From Verpa conica (taxonomy: Eukaryota > Ascomycota > Pezizomycetes > Pezizales > Morchellaceae): a stretch of 64,000 nt of DNA. The notes under the pieces were generated by a model, which saw only the letters and a program-made list of their open reading frames with translations, did no database searches and was not told the origin of the DNA. The position numbers and the translations under genes were made by a program. The stretch's first letter is position 1. Each line of letters opens with the position of its first letter. Of this stretch, positions 23,734 to 34,561 are shown piece after piece. The stretch lies in NCBI GenBank assembly GCA_033030425.1, contig JAUFSD010000009.1:1736001-1800000 (forward strand), in the 5' to 3' direction.

Positions 23734-24565
23734 CTAACTATTGGCCATAGAGCCAAGGAGAATTTCAGAATTGTCGATGTCCTTTTGCATAGCGGTCGTG
23801 GTCGTAATGTTGGCGAGGTTGCCGGGATAGAGATTGACCGTGAGGTTGGTGGGTGTGTAGAGTTTCTTGGCCTCATCGCCGGACTCGGTTCCAGCGTTGC
23901 GATAGAGAGGAGATTTGAAGTCATAACGTACCGGACGGGGTAACCGGACACGACAGGGAAACCGGACACCCAACACACACAAAGTAGTCAGTTTGGTACC
24001 TCTGCAACTTCAACAAGAATCACTAAATAATAGTAATAATGGTACCAATAGAGAGATATAGCCTTTTTAGCACAGATTCCTATCTCAGAGTTAAATAGGT
24101 GCCTTTATGGTCAGTTTAAAGCTATGATACCTAGATTGATATATTTCCCCATACAAATTCATCGCCAAGCCTTTCACTTTTGTATGGAAAGTAACAAGAT
24201 GACTGACAGAATCGCAACCAGGGCCTATGACAGGGTGAAATATTGGTATAATACCTGGTTTAGTAAAATATATAAAATGGCTATCATAAATCAATCCAAG
24301 AGTTAGTAGGGGAACCCTAGCAATAAATGCTGTAATTCTGATTGAGTTATAATTAGTATACCCAGCAGTGCCAATTAGTAGATTAAATGTCTGTAATAGA
24401 TGGTATACTTCTTGGGCATACTGCAAAAGTAATATCATAAATATCTAAGTAGGAGCTATCTTGTATGTTGAGTGTCCGGCTTCCCTGTCGTGTCCGGTTA
24501 CCCCGTCACATACGTTAGGGGTAGGCTGTGAAGATGAGACGCTTGGTGAGTATTACTATAGACAT
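23734..24565 (-). pseudogene. Small reading frame split by a transposon
   Basis: Two coding-like pieces on the minus strand, 24565-24516 and 23925-23734, flank the element at 23926-24515. Taking out the element together with one of its two TA copies joins the pieces in frame across the site (upstream ends LIFTAYP, downstream starts YDFKSPLYRNAGTESGDEAK). The joined frame would be about 80 codons from an ATG at 24565 to the stop at 23734. I do not recognise the family. It may be an exon of a larger gene; an upstream splice near 24570 is possible. Confidence 0.55.
23926..24515. mobile_element. TA-flanked DNA transposon, 590 bp, non-autonomous
   Basis: About 46-bp terminal inverted repeats are visible: acgtaccggacggggtaacc at the left and its near inverse at the right, both carrying ggacacgacaggga. 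TA flanks both ends (23924-23925, 24516-24517). The interior is AT-rich with only weak frames (24091-24438, -). A degenerate relative of its left part lies at 26529-26640. Confidence 0.8.
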
Positions 24566-24919
24566 TTTCGTGGGTATATCTAGAAAAGCATTCGCGGGCG
24601 TATTTCATTTCTACAGAGGAGATCTGCGGATTTCTGAGTGTAAGGGAGTCTGGGTGATGGTATAGGGGAGGGATACTGTCTATTGTGGGGCCTTCAATAG
24701 GTATAAGTCAGTAGATATAAGCCCACGATAACACCCCATATCCCAGTATATTCCCTCGACCGTCTTTAGGACCTTACATAGCCCTCAACATTTAAACTAA
24801 ACCGCGATACTATTTCATGACATAGGTACTTCATTTACGTCAAGCCAGGCTATTTTATATGGAACTTTAATCTAGAATATCATTTCTACGAGACGCTATG
24901 CACAGTATTTTATCTAGGC

Positions 24920-25071
24920 CAGAGGTTTAAATGGGCCGGCCCGGGCTCAAAACTAGGGTGGCCCGGCCTGGCCCAATAATTGATTTAGTATGGTGATTGC
25001 TGGCCCGGGCCACATAAAAGGTGGCTGGGCCGGCCTGAATTAATTAATGGGCCGGCCCATTTAAACCTCTG
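24920..25071. mobile_element. hAT-type MITE, copy 2 (152 bp)
   Basis: Same termini as the copy at 18.3 kb, in inverse orientation internally. The target duplication is atctaggc / atctaggg (7 of 8). It carries an extra gaattaattaatgggccggc segment near one end that is shared with the copy at 62.9 kb but absent at 18.3 kb. Confidence 0.9.
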
Positions 25072-25665
25072 ATCTAGGGGTGTAAGTAATTGTCAATCAC
25101 TTGCTAGCTATCGGGGAACGGATTGTTTCTTATATTAACTTCGTCCTTTCCTTTGCATGTAAAAATTTCTAGTACGATAATTAAACGATTATAAAATCTC
25201 TACAAAGGTTGATTTGGTCTGACCCAGTCTAAAGCTTGGCATTTACCGGACTAGAGTGGACGATATATATTAGATAGTTTAAGCGATCTACACCTATATA
25301 TAAAATACACAGGTAGGAGGGAAGTAGATCGAATATTATAAATATTAATGATCGAAACACACAGATATTATCTCATTCACAAACGGTCTCGCACTCAATA
25401 GAACCATATAAGCTGTATATGGACCAGTCGAACCTCACCCACCAGGCTGGGGAGACCACAGAAAAAAAGATAACTGGACTAGACCATTAGAAAAACGAAT
25501 CGGTCTGGCCCATATAACCCCCGGGCTAAATCAAACTCTGTATCTCCATTTATATTATTTACGCTAGATAAATTATCTAATCTTGTAGGCTATTTCTGGG
25601 ATGTTATGCTCATTTTACAGGTTTTTTTTTTAACTTTACTCATGTAGTTGTAGATCGCCGTAGAG

Positions 25666-25754
25666 GTTAACCTGACCCGGACCGGACTAGATAACGGATT
25701 ATCATGACACAAATAAGCCCCGTCCATCTAAAGAGGGTTAGGCTGGCCCAATTA
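25666..25754 (-). repeat. GC-rich dispersed repeat, matches 39326-39410 inverted
   Basis: The reverse complement of this stretch closely matches 39326-39410: both carry ccaaccctctttag-like (here ctaaccctctttag) and then gttatctagtccggtccggg. No termini or coding frame are visible. Confidence 0.6.
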
Positions 25755-25992
25755 GATCTCTAGCAGACCGGGTGTACCAGGAGTAGGCACAGCCACAAAT
25801 AGTAGAGAGTTGGTATGGCGGTGTCGCCAGACCACAAATGGTTCTTTGCGTCATTTTACTACGTTATTTGTGGTATGCAATATTATTTATCATTTTAGTT
25901 CTATTAGTTGACGTAACTGCCTACAATGTGTGCCTTCCGACGGTATTTTTTACTGCACTTGGGTAGGTTCAGTATATGTTGTTTATCGACAG

Positions 25993-26044
25993 GAATTACT
26001 TCCATGTATGTATGATTAATTCATTCATTCAGACAAGAATTACT
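25993..26044 (+). repeat. Micro-insertion copy 3 (36 bp) with 8-bp direct repeats
   Basis: The insert 26001-26036 begins TCCATGTATGTATGATTAAT and continues ttcattcattcag; it is flanked by the exact 8-mer gaattact (25993-26000 and 26037-26044). Confidence 0.8.
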
Positions 26045-26528
26045 GAGTTATCGAAGAGAAAAAAAATATTTATGAACTGGTGTACAACTTTCACGTTATA
26101 GGGAGAGGGTACGCATGGATCTAAGCTTGCGCCCCCGTTTTTTTTAATCGCCAAAGAAGGAATTAACAGGCATTCGTTTCTACTTCAACTTTGTTATTGA
26201 TTATTCATATTTGCCTGCGGATCTTGAGCATGTGACGTGTATAGTTGCATTATTCAACTTATATCTGATTAAAAATTATGATAAATCTACAATGCTGCAA
26301 ACATTTGTGGGTCTGATTATGTCGGTTGAGAATATATGGGGTATTCCAGTCGTAGAGACAGGGACTTATAGTTTATTAGTGCCGCATGGTTACCCCGCTT
26401 CATAATAGGGAGGGCGCTGATTCATCGACAAAGATCTAAGAGGAGAGGGTCGTGAGTTGATTGATGACGTATGGGCCTATATTTTAGAGCACAGCTAGTG
26501 GGGTTCGAAGCCTCAGACTAATGTACAG

Positions 26529-26640
26529 GATGAAACCGAATACCCAACACATAAAAAGTAGCCACTTTGTAAACTCTATATCTTCAACAATAATCTCTGA
26601 AAAACAGTAATGATAGTAGCCACTGGAAGTTGTACCCTCC
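26529..26640 (+). repeat. Degenerate copy of part of the 23.9-kb element
   Basis: The segment from acccaacacataaaaagtag onward parallels 23963-24045 of the element at 23926-24515 (acccaacacacacaaagtag, then a similar cttcaacaagaatc-type stretch). It is diverged and has no clear ends. Confidence 0.5.
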
Positions 26641-26735
26641 CTAGTACAGCTCCAAGATTCAGGGGTACAGATATGCCTTTGTGGCGAATTCCCAGAGATA
26701 TTACCCACAATTATAGTTTTTCCTATACAAGATTA

Positions 26736-26909
26736 CAGTGCAGTCGCCCTATAAGAATTCAGGCTATAAGAATATTCCCCTTATAAGAATACGTGTTCAG
26801 GACCGGACATGGGTTATTTTATAGGCACTAGTATCCCCCTATAAGAATATCTGCTCTATAAGAATACAGGTCCGCTCTATTTTCATATTCTTATAGAGCG
26901 ACTACGCTG
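26736..26909. mobile_element. pogo/Tigger-like MITE (174 bp)
   Basis: Ends CAGTGCAGTCGCCCTATAAG and, inverted, CAGCGTAGTCGCTCTATAAG, both flanked by TA. The interior repeats ctataagaat several times in both orientations, at about 26752, 26764, 26780, 26840 and 26861. Confidence 0.8.
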
Positions 26910-26914
26910 TAGTA

Positions 26915-27145
26915 CTAGTGCGAAAATAAAGTCTGTTCGGTTCGGTACATGGCGATGCAACCAACCTCACAACTAAACCTCACAGCAACTAATTTTAGGA
27001 TGAATTAGAGCTACAAAGCTTCAGAAGACTATATTAGAATTTATGTATATGAATAGGGATAAGGGGAATTTTTTGCTATTGACATTTTCATTGGGGTAGA
27101 CTTTGTTGCTTGTACCAAACTGAACAGACTTTATTTTTACACTAG
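26915..27145. mobile_element. TA-flanked MITE (231 bp)
   Basis: Terminal repeats CTAGTGCGAAAATAAAGTCT and, inverted, CTAGTGTAAAAATAAAGTCT extend for about 36 bp. TA flanks both ends. It lies only 5 bp from the preceding MITE. Confidence 0.75.
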
Positions 27146-27483
27146 TAGAGCCTGGAGTGTGACTGTAGGTCATCTAATTTACATACAGCTTGTATCCCTA
27201 GTAGTTCTAATTAATATATCATAGCTGGAATAGATAGTATATATCTTAACCATGCTACAGAAGTATCCTTATCACTATCTGAGTAGTAACTACTTCTTAT
27301 ATTAGTATCTGTTACCCTATACAGTACGCTTGCTGACAGCGCCACAGCGCCACAGAAGTCGCCATAAATATGAAGGCAGAATAGGAAAAATGCGATTCGA
27401 GCCTCCCGTCATCATACCCAAGGCCTACACATTCAGCACTTGCCGACGGGGCCCAGAAGCTATATGATGACGATGGCTCGAAT

Positions 27484-27566
27484 GGTTCCGTGGGGACTTG
27501 AACCCCAGTCTCTCTTCTTTGCATGATAATGGAAATAAGAGCGTCATACCATTAGACCACAAAACC
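27484..27566 (-). tRNA. tRNA gene with a 13-nt intron; anticodon reads TTC (Glu?) on Gln-like arms
   Basis: A full cloverleaf can be drawn on the minus strand. The acceptor GGTTTTG pairs with CGGAACC, the D arm is GTCTAATGGTATGAC, the anticodon stem is CTCTT/AAGAG and the T arm is TGGGGTTCAAGTCCCCA. The anticodon loop is 20 nt, so with an intron in the canonical place (after position 37) 13 nt are removed and the anticodon is TTC, which would read GAA. The acceptor and D arms look more like fungal tRNA-Gln from memory, so the isotype is uncertain. Confidence 0.75.
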
Positions 27567-27820
27567 TTGGGCAGTAAGGCAGCCGCATCCACCCCTGTAC
27601 AAACGCTGGTCGCTTATTAGGCGATAGCACCCGTGTATCCCTCTATTTTGTATCTTCCATACCCACAGTAGAGTTAACAGGAACGCTTTGCAGATGATTT
27701 CCCCCTAAATAGTACCTTTGAGATATTGTTCCTAGGTTACTTCGGCCGAATATTTACCTATAACCTACTAAACGCTATACACCCAAAATAGTCGGGATAA
27801 GATAATCAAGACCGAATACC

Positions 27821-28010
27821 GTAGAAACTCGAGAAATTCGCTATGCGGGCGTCGCCGCCACGTACTATTAAAGTGTCCTCTAGACCTATTTAGGCCCTCC
27901 CTAACCGATTAAAGCTAGCTGGGGATAAGTATCCTTACGATCAGATAGCTACTATACGTTTGATAGGAAGTGGCGGCAGCGCCCGCATAGCGAATTTCTC
28001 GAGTTTCTAC
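27821..28010. mobile_element. Inverted-repeat element (190 bp)
   Basis: Left end GTAGAAACTCGAGAAATTCG and the following 20 bases are matched almost perfectly in inverse at 27970-28010. I see no clear target duplication, so the superfamily is open. Confidence 0.7.
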
Positions 28011-28659
28011 GATATAATTTCATTATACAAATTCTAAAATTATCGCTTGGTCCTAGCGGTCATTGATGTTGCTTAGCCATCTTTATGACCAATTGTGATT
28101 GGTCCTTCCTACAAAAGTTTTGTTACCCATTGCCACAAAGATTTCGACCTTTTACTAAATGCCCAAGGATTTTATGCAGTATCCCCAGCTACCAGACGAA
28201 TAGAGGCTATTGTATTGCTACGCCCCCAATAACCGAACAACCTACTACTCTCTTACCAGTTGCATCCCACTACTCGAATGGGCAATACCAGTTGTGACTA
28301 GGAGGTGTAGAGACATATTGTTAGTGCCCAAAATGATCCGGAACCCTTAGGGTACCCTAGTAAGATAGTAACCATTAACTACTATACACCCGCAAAGTAT
28401 TTATCAATATAGAAAAAATTAAATATAGCCCAAACTCTATTTCCAAAACTTTGAAATGTGAGGCAGGTATTTCTTAGTCCTTATCGTGGTTTTAGTGTTG
28501 CGCTTTAGTAGTCGTTTTGACCTGCTCGCTACTACGAGTACCTCATGGGTTTCGGATCGTTTTGGCCACCAATGATACCTAATTAGGCAATAGTTAGCAA
28601 CTTTCCTCCCCCAGACCCCGTGAGGATGGAGGACCACTACTTCTACAAGGGTATCGTCT

Positions 28660-28980
28660 ATAATTTTCAGGCTTTCCATAGGCAAGTCCAGGCAAAGAAA
28701 GGCCGGCCTGGCCCGGCCCAGCCAGCCCAACTTATTTGATGGGATCCCAGGCAAGCCCAAGTAGCCCAAGTAAGAACTAATATTGCTCTCATTTCCCTAG
28801 GGTCACTAGAGCCTCCCCCAACACCAGTTCCCTAGTGCTACCTTCGAGACAAGGTCTTCTCAATTCTTATGGTGGGCCCAATTAAATATTTGGCCCGGGT
28901 AAAAAATTTCTATGGCACAGTCCACTTCAACTAGCAAAAGTCCAAATATGAGTCGACCCATTGAAAGGCCTGATAAATTC
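28660..28980. repeat. GC-rich GGCCC repeat, related to 59735-59880
   Basis: Blocks such as ggcctggcccggcccagcca, caagtccaggcaaa, and cccattgaaaggcctg recur in the same order at 59735-59880 (cggcccggcccagcccaacc, caagcccaggcaaa, cccattggaaggcctg). Ends were not resolved. Confidence 0.5.
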
Positions 28981-29216
28981 CCTTCTATTGTATAAGGTAA
29001 TAGTACTTTACTATCTGTACGAATGTCGCGTCTATCATAAAAATCGCGCCAAAGCCCCCCAAAATATCAATCTCGAAGGAAACTAGAAACGGTGCTATAT
29101 ATACCAAGCCTATAAGTAGTATTCAATTTCGTCGTAACCACCGACCTAGAGAGAAATCAGGAAGAAAGGGGCAACACTAATCCCGCGTCTCCCACTTAGC
29201 TTCGGTATGCCTTAAT

Positions 29217-30204
29217 CTATATCACCAATCTCGTCAATGAATGCTTATACTCACATATTGCTGTACGAATTAGTAGTGGAGGAGGGGGGCAAACCTGGTC
29301 CAGAACATTATTTCTGCAAACTGGGCACTTCATTGGCATATTATCCTGCATCCTCGCTTGGATCTCACCGCAACAGACCTATTTCCGGTCAACATGACAT
29401 TTTCGACATCGGATAACTAAGGCTATATACCTCACAAAGTGCCAAGTGACGACATGGCATTAACAGCGTATCTGCAATACGCGAAAAGCACACTATACAC
29501 CCAGAATACACATTTAGTGTCTCATCATTTATGGCTGCAATCGGTTCCAGTGGCTCGTTCTCGCTGACTGCGAGTATACGGAGGGACTGAGTAATAGCAT
29601 GAACAGATTTAAAGGCAGTGGAAATTAGTCCTTTTTGCACGACAGTGAGCTGGCTGTCATCAGCAGGCTTGACGAGGGAGAAAACATCCAGCATGAGAGA
29701 GGCATGTTCAGCAACCTTGCCAAGGTTGGATAGACTGGGAGTGGTGAAGAGTGGATGGTCGCCATGCCAGGTTTGAGTGCCTATGTTACGCTCAAGACCC
29801 CATACCACGTCTACTGCAGCTAATAGGGGTCCACTAAGGGGAGAATATCCCTGAGAATGTTCGCTACTCTGGGGATTCTCAGATAATGAGTGAGTCGGCG
29901 TTCCAGCACGTGGTGTTAGTGCAGTGTCGGGCTCAGGTGAAGCTCCATTGTACTGTTGGGTGATGCGGCGTATTTCGCAAGCTTTGCGCCGCCATCTTCT
30001 TCTAGCAGACTTAGACGGGGCTAAATTATAATGAAGGATAAAGCTTTCAGGGACGTGTATAACGCGATTTGTAGGACGAGCCTGACGTCTAAAATCGGTG
30101 CGAAACATTCTCTCAGGATATATCTCGGAAACAAACTGGGCCTTGTTTTGCTGGGAGGGGTAATTGCGCAAGGCAGATTTACGTAAGTTATGCTGTACCT
30201 TCAA
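29217..30204 (-). CDS. RING-finger protein 1 (C-terminal RING, E3 ligase-like)
   Basis: Two exons, 30204-29431 and 29378-29217, give 311 residues, with a 52-bp intron inside the RING. The N-terminal half is basic and low in complexity. A helical middle (LGKVAEHASLMLDVFSLVK...VQKGLISTAFKSVHAITQSL) precedes the RING: CIVC at the start, PCRHLALCEVCC in the centre, CPVCRNN at the end. This is the compact C-terminal RING layout of E3 ubiquitin ligases. Target and partner are unknown. The tail after the RING (VLDQVCPPPPLL...) may be read-through of a further intron. Two related genes lie at 41.6 and 46.9 kb. Confidence 0.82.
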
Positions 30205-30830
30205 TTTGTATGTAGGGCCTGCATCGCTTAGCGTGTATTATTGACAAAAACAACCGACACACCTAAACAACAAGTAGTACAACACCATAATTACACTATT
30301 TGTAGTCCTTTTTGATAGCTTTAAAGTTCCTATAGAGCGCCCTAGCTATTATTGATACTCTATTGACGATGTGCTGCCTTGTCCAAGAGTTTTTGTTGTA
30401 GCAACTGTTGTACAGTCAGTAGCAAGAAGTGTTCGTGATGGCTTAGTCAGCGCTGCGGCACATCAAAAGTACCATGAAGAGAAGAACATTACACGGTAAT
30501 AAAATTAGTTAAAAACACCCGATGAAAATTACAAGTAGCTAGAGAGTATTAGAAATAGTATATAAGAAAATTACACTTTTTGTTACTAGTACTTGGTATA
30601 TCACCCCTTCGCCTTTATGACCGCTGCTACTCTATCAGGCATAGACCTCCATAGCTTTTCAAAAAATTCCTCTGGTATGGTATCCCAAACAAGAGGCAAA
30701 ACCTCAGCTAGTTTTTGCTTTACTTTATCTGGGCCTCCAAGAGTATCACCAATTGTAGGGTACTGGTCTTGGAGGCGCTTTTTAAGCTCAACCCATACAT
30801 GCTCAATTGGGTTTAAATCAAGTGAGTAAG

Positions 30831-31839
30831 TGTAACGGGGGTCTTGGGGGAGTGCCTAGGTGACAGGGGCGGGAACTCTGGTACTTGGGGAAAACGGAAA
30901 GAACTTGGGCAGCGGCGATGTTTCTTCGACAAAGTTTTTAGATATAACATATCTAAGAAAAAACAGTGAATTCTTGGTAGTAAAACTAGAAAACTTTCAC
31001 GGAGTGATAAGGGACGCCAGGGTGAGCCTTGTTGTGACTCATGCAAGGAGAAAGGTAGGGTAACAGGTGTCGGAAGTTGAGGACAAAGGCATTGTACAAG
31101 TGGAATCTTTTTGTATAAATAGGGAGCGTTGCTCCCTCTTTGTAATAGTTTTTCCTTCTCTTTTCTTTATGCAACATCTCTTCAGTTAGATTCAATACAA
31201 ACTTTTTTCTTCGCTGCCTCTCTGCTGCTACATCGCTTTGCAATCGCTGATCCCACTTCTTACTTCACAAACCTTTGGTATTTTGCTTGTAACGGATAGT
31301 TACCTTGCCATCGAATTAGTTGTATCCTGTGGTTACGCTGCCCCTACACCGTCCCCTTGAAAGAAACAAGAGATTGCATAACGAAGAAAATCCCACCAGA
31401 AGGGAGGCAAAACCCCTTCTTATATATCTCTTTTTTCTCTTTTTCCGTACGACCCAAACACTTCTTCCGCGCGTCCTGTTACTTGCTTACCATTACAAAT
31501 TTTGTCAAACATACTATATACGACGCGCAGGTCCCTTTTCTATACCATTCCTATACTAAGTGTACCCCTATCCTACCACTCCCACCGCATGCAGTAGTCT
31601 TGTTCCGCTTCCTCCTATATGTCTTGGGCTTTCGAAAGGGTCGGTCTATCTGGTTTCCCATACCACACCTATGTTCCGTGTGACAGAGATGGCTTAAATG
31701 ACTCGGAACCGGTTTCACTGTCGTAATGCCAAGTTATGGATGCGCTTGCAATCGGTCCGATCTCCTAAGGGGGGCGGGGGCAAAGGTAACCCGCTTCCGC
31801 AGGCGCCGATGTCTAACGCCTGCAGAACTGCCTGCAACA
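30831..31839. mobile_element. Solo LTR (1009 bp) inside the mariner relic
   Basis: The element starts TGTAACGGGGG and ends CTGCAACA (TG...CA termini), and is flanked by gtaag (30826-30830) and gtaaa (31840-31844), a 4-of-5 target duplication. A TATA box lies at 31114. No internal retroelement sequence and no second LTR of this type are nearby. The frames at 31320-31683 are non-coding shadows within it. Confidence 0.82.
31114..31120 (+). promoter_or_regulatory. LTR TATA box
   Basis: TATAAAT followed by a small hairpin (gggagcgttgctccc) sits near the middle of the solo LTR, where the U3 promoter of a retrotransposon would be expected if its sense strand is plus. Activity is unknown. Confidence 0.5.
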
Positions 31840-32404
31840 GTAAAGTGTATCAATCTCAAGTTTTATTTTGTTAAACCACTCTAACACGATGTGGACTTTA
31901 TGAATAGGTGTGTTATCTTGCATAAATCTTGCATTGCCAATTGTATCACATATGCGTTGTATGATGGGGATTAGAAAGTTTTGTAGTAGCTGTAAATAAA
32001 CGTGTTTGTTGACTGATTTGACAATTAAATGGCAGAACATTCCACAATTCTGGCCCCAAAAGCACCACTATACATCAGCAAACCTGCAAGATTGCGTCAG
32101 GAGCAACTGTAGCACGGGACGCTAGTGATGCCACATTCGGCAATTGGCCAAATATGACGCTACTGTGAGGCGTCAAGGGCTCCTGGCGCTCCGCTGAAGG
32201 CGTCAGAGGCTCCTGACGCAACACCAAAGGCTCCTGATGCCTCTGACGCTTTCTGGTAGGCTTCCTGACATTCTCTGGTGCTGCTTGGTGCTGTCACGCT
32301 CTTGTCACGGTCAGATCACAGAAGTACTAGTATGGTTCTCAATTATTTTATTATATGCTATCTAATATGTACAAAATATCCCTAATTCGCTTGTCCTCAG
32401 CACC

Positions 32405-32633
32405 TGCTTGTCACCCTAACAGTCTCGAGAATCCTGCTGCTGTCGCTTGAAGGGTCCTGCTGCTGCTGCTTAGGAGGTCCTCCTGCTGTCGCTTGGGGAG
32501 GGGGGGTCTTGAGGGTCTTGCTGCTACTGCTTAGAAGGTCTTGCTGCTGTTGCCTGGAGGGGGTCTCGAGAGTCCTGCTGCTGTCGCTTAGGGGGTCCTG
32601 CTGCTGTCACCTGGAGGGTTTTGAGGACCCTGC
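32405..32633 (+). repeat. Minisatellite, about 20-bp unit, left block
   Basis: Imperfect units of the form GTCCTGCTGCTGTCGCTTAG follow one another with length variation. The block continues after the inserted solo LTR at 33898. Open frames across it are artefacts of the repeat. Confidence 0.85.
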
Positions 32634-33892
32634 TGTAACGGGAGCACTCCCAGGAGAGTACTGCCGTACCAAAAAAACCAACAACCTCCCTTTCTGACGA
32701 GAAGCTTCAGCAGCGAGGCTTAGAACCGCTCGTCAACACGGAAGGTCGACAGTCCCTAGGCAAAACAGGAATAAGGATTTAATGGATTGATAACTAAAGA
32801 CTTTAAAAGGCTCTGCTTCCCAGGGGAAGACAAACGTCTTTAGCAAAGAGTATGAGGGTCTCAGAACAACGGTTGTTTGTTGACTAGCAAGAATGATTGT
32901 CCTGGGGGAAGGACGGGTTTAAGCTATGATTTTGATTGCGAGCAAGCTGCCAAGAAGCGGGGGAACAATTCCTCCGTGTTTGGAAATCAACTGAGTCTAG
33001 AGCGCCCCTAAGAACTAGCGGGGTCGATAGACTAGCGACTAAAAAGCGTTGGTTACAAAAAGCTCTGTAACTATTGCTATAATGGTCCGATTTCAAATCC
33101 GATTGCACCTATGGATTCGCAGCACTGTCCCCCATATACCCTCCGAGTTTGGTTCGGTTGGACGAATTTTCCTGTCGGTTTTGGGGTTATTTTTGGGGTC
33201 CAAAACTTGTCTTTTTGTTAGGGAATCTGCAACTCAGGGGGGCCCCCTCTGCAAATGGCGGGTGGCACAGTGGGGCGCCTCGGGGGTGTTAGAAAACACA
33301 GAGTCCCCTAGGTAGGGTAACCCACTGGCGATTCCTGCCGTTGCTTAGATTCCTTTCCCACGTTCCTAGTCCAACCTGGGGACGTGGCGGAGAGGTAATC
33401 TTGATCCATAAGGACCTTTAGGGCGACGCACAAGGCATAGCCCCGTATGGTTCGATTCGTGATGCCGCCAGGTTAATTATTTATTTTGCTGGCGGCCCTA
33501 ACTACTAAGTATAGTTTTGCTCTCGTTTCATGGCTCTCGGCCTCCCATACGATTGGCCATCAGCGAAGCTGTTATTATTCCTCCTAGAGGAACAGGAGCT
33601 TAACTCTGTTCATGGAGGTAACTGCTTCAGTCTCATTGCACTAGTATCTCCCGTAGCTTTATAAGCTCTGCGTACGCATTACTCTGGTCTCTGTCGCATA
33701 CCGACGACGGTGAGCTTCGCTCCGTCCTAGGAGCTCGCCAGCTCGCTTAGGGATCGGGCTATCATAGTAATGACTTTCCTTAGTATCTATTGACCGGAAT
33801 GGGATAGCTAGTCCTATGCCTCAAGGGAGATCCTTAGGTGTCTCTATGGAGAGGTACTTGAGACTAGTCATGACGATGGTTAAATCGTCACA
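32634..33892. mobile_element. Solo LTR A (1259 bp) with CCTGC target duplication
   Basis: Starts TGTAACGGGAGC and ends AATCGTCACA. It is flanked by the exact 5-mer cctgc at 32629-32633 and 33893-33897, which belongs to the minisatellite unit. It is highly similar to the copy at 34562-35817 over its full length, with a patch of difference about 230-100 bp before the end. Confidence 0.9.
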
Positions 33893-33897
33893 CCTGC

Positions 33898-34430
33898 TAC
33901 TGTCGCTTAGGGGGTCCTGCTGCTGTCGCCTGGGAGGGGTCTCGAGGGTCTTGCTGCTGTCGCTTAGGGGGTCTTGCTGCTGCTGCTTAGGAGGTCTTGC
34001 TGCTGTTGCCTGGAGGGTCTCGAGGTCCCTGCTCCTGTCGCTTAAAGGTCCTCCTGCTGCTGTCGCTTAGGGGTCCTCCTGCTGCTGTCGCTTAGGAGAT
34101 CCTGCTGCTGTCGCCTGGAGGGTCTTGCTGCTGCTGCTTAGGAGGTCCTGCTGCTGTCGCTTAGGGGGTCTTGCTGCTCCTGCTTAGGAGGTCCTGCTGC
34201 TGTCGCTTAGGGGGTCTTGCTGCTGTCGCCTGGGGGGGGTCTCGAGGGTCTTGCTGCTACTGCTTAGGAGGTCTTGCTGCTGTCGCCTGGAGGGGGTCTC
34301 GAGAGAACTGCTGCTGCCGCTTAGGGGGTCCTGCTGCCGTTGCTTAGACGGTCCTCCTGCTGTCGCTTAGAGGGTCCTCCTGCTGCTGTTGCTTGGTGGA
34401 GGTCTCGAGGGTCTTGCTGCTGGCACGACG
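33898..34430 (+). repeat. Minisatellite, about 20-bp unit, right block
   Basis: Continuation of the block at 32405-32633, with more than 20 units built on CTGCTGTCGCTTAGG and CTGCTGTCGCCTGGAGGG variants. Before LTR A inserted, the two blocks were one array. Confidence 0.85.
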
Positions 34431-34561
34431 CGTCCGTAGAACGCGTCATGACACGGGTGAAAGGAAACAAGACAGCCTGCATATAAGTTAGCTTTTACTG
34501 TTCAAATAGCAATAGAAAATAGGTTAGAGAGGTAGGGTAGAGGGGTAGGGGGGGTAGGGGG

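Larger units (their letters stand above)
20828..29216. other. Gene-poor, repeat-rich region with one tRNA
   Basis: Apart from a tRNA and a broken small frame, this 8.4 kb holds dispersed inverted-repeat elements, GC-rich GGCCCA-type repeats and simple AT-rich sequence. A perfect short hairpin (gtggttaca ... tgtaaccac) lies at about 22964-22997. No other coding exon could be supported. Confidence 0.5.

Noticed and set aside
27312..27524. 70-codon minus-strand frame
   Set aside because: It overlaps the tRNA and has no other support.
31320..31683. Open frames of 79 and 108 codons
   Set aside because: They lie inside the solo LTR at 30831-31839 and have no family resemblance.
32405..34430. Minisatellite taken as a CRISPR-like array or as coding repeats
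   Set aside because: Units are contiguous, without unique spacers, vary in length, and the frames shift from unit to unit.
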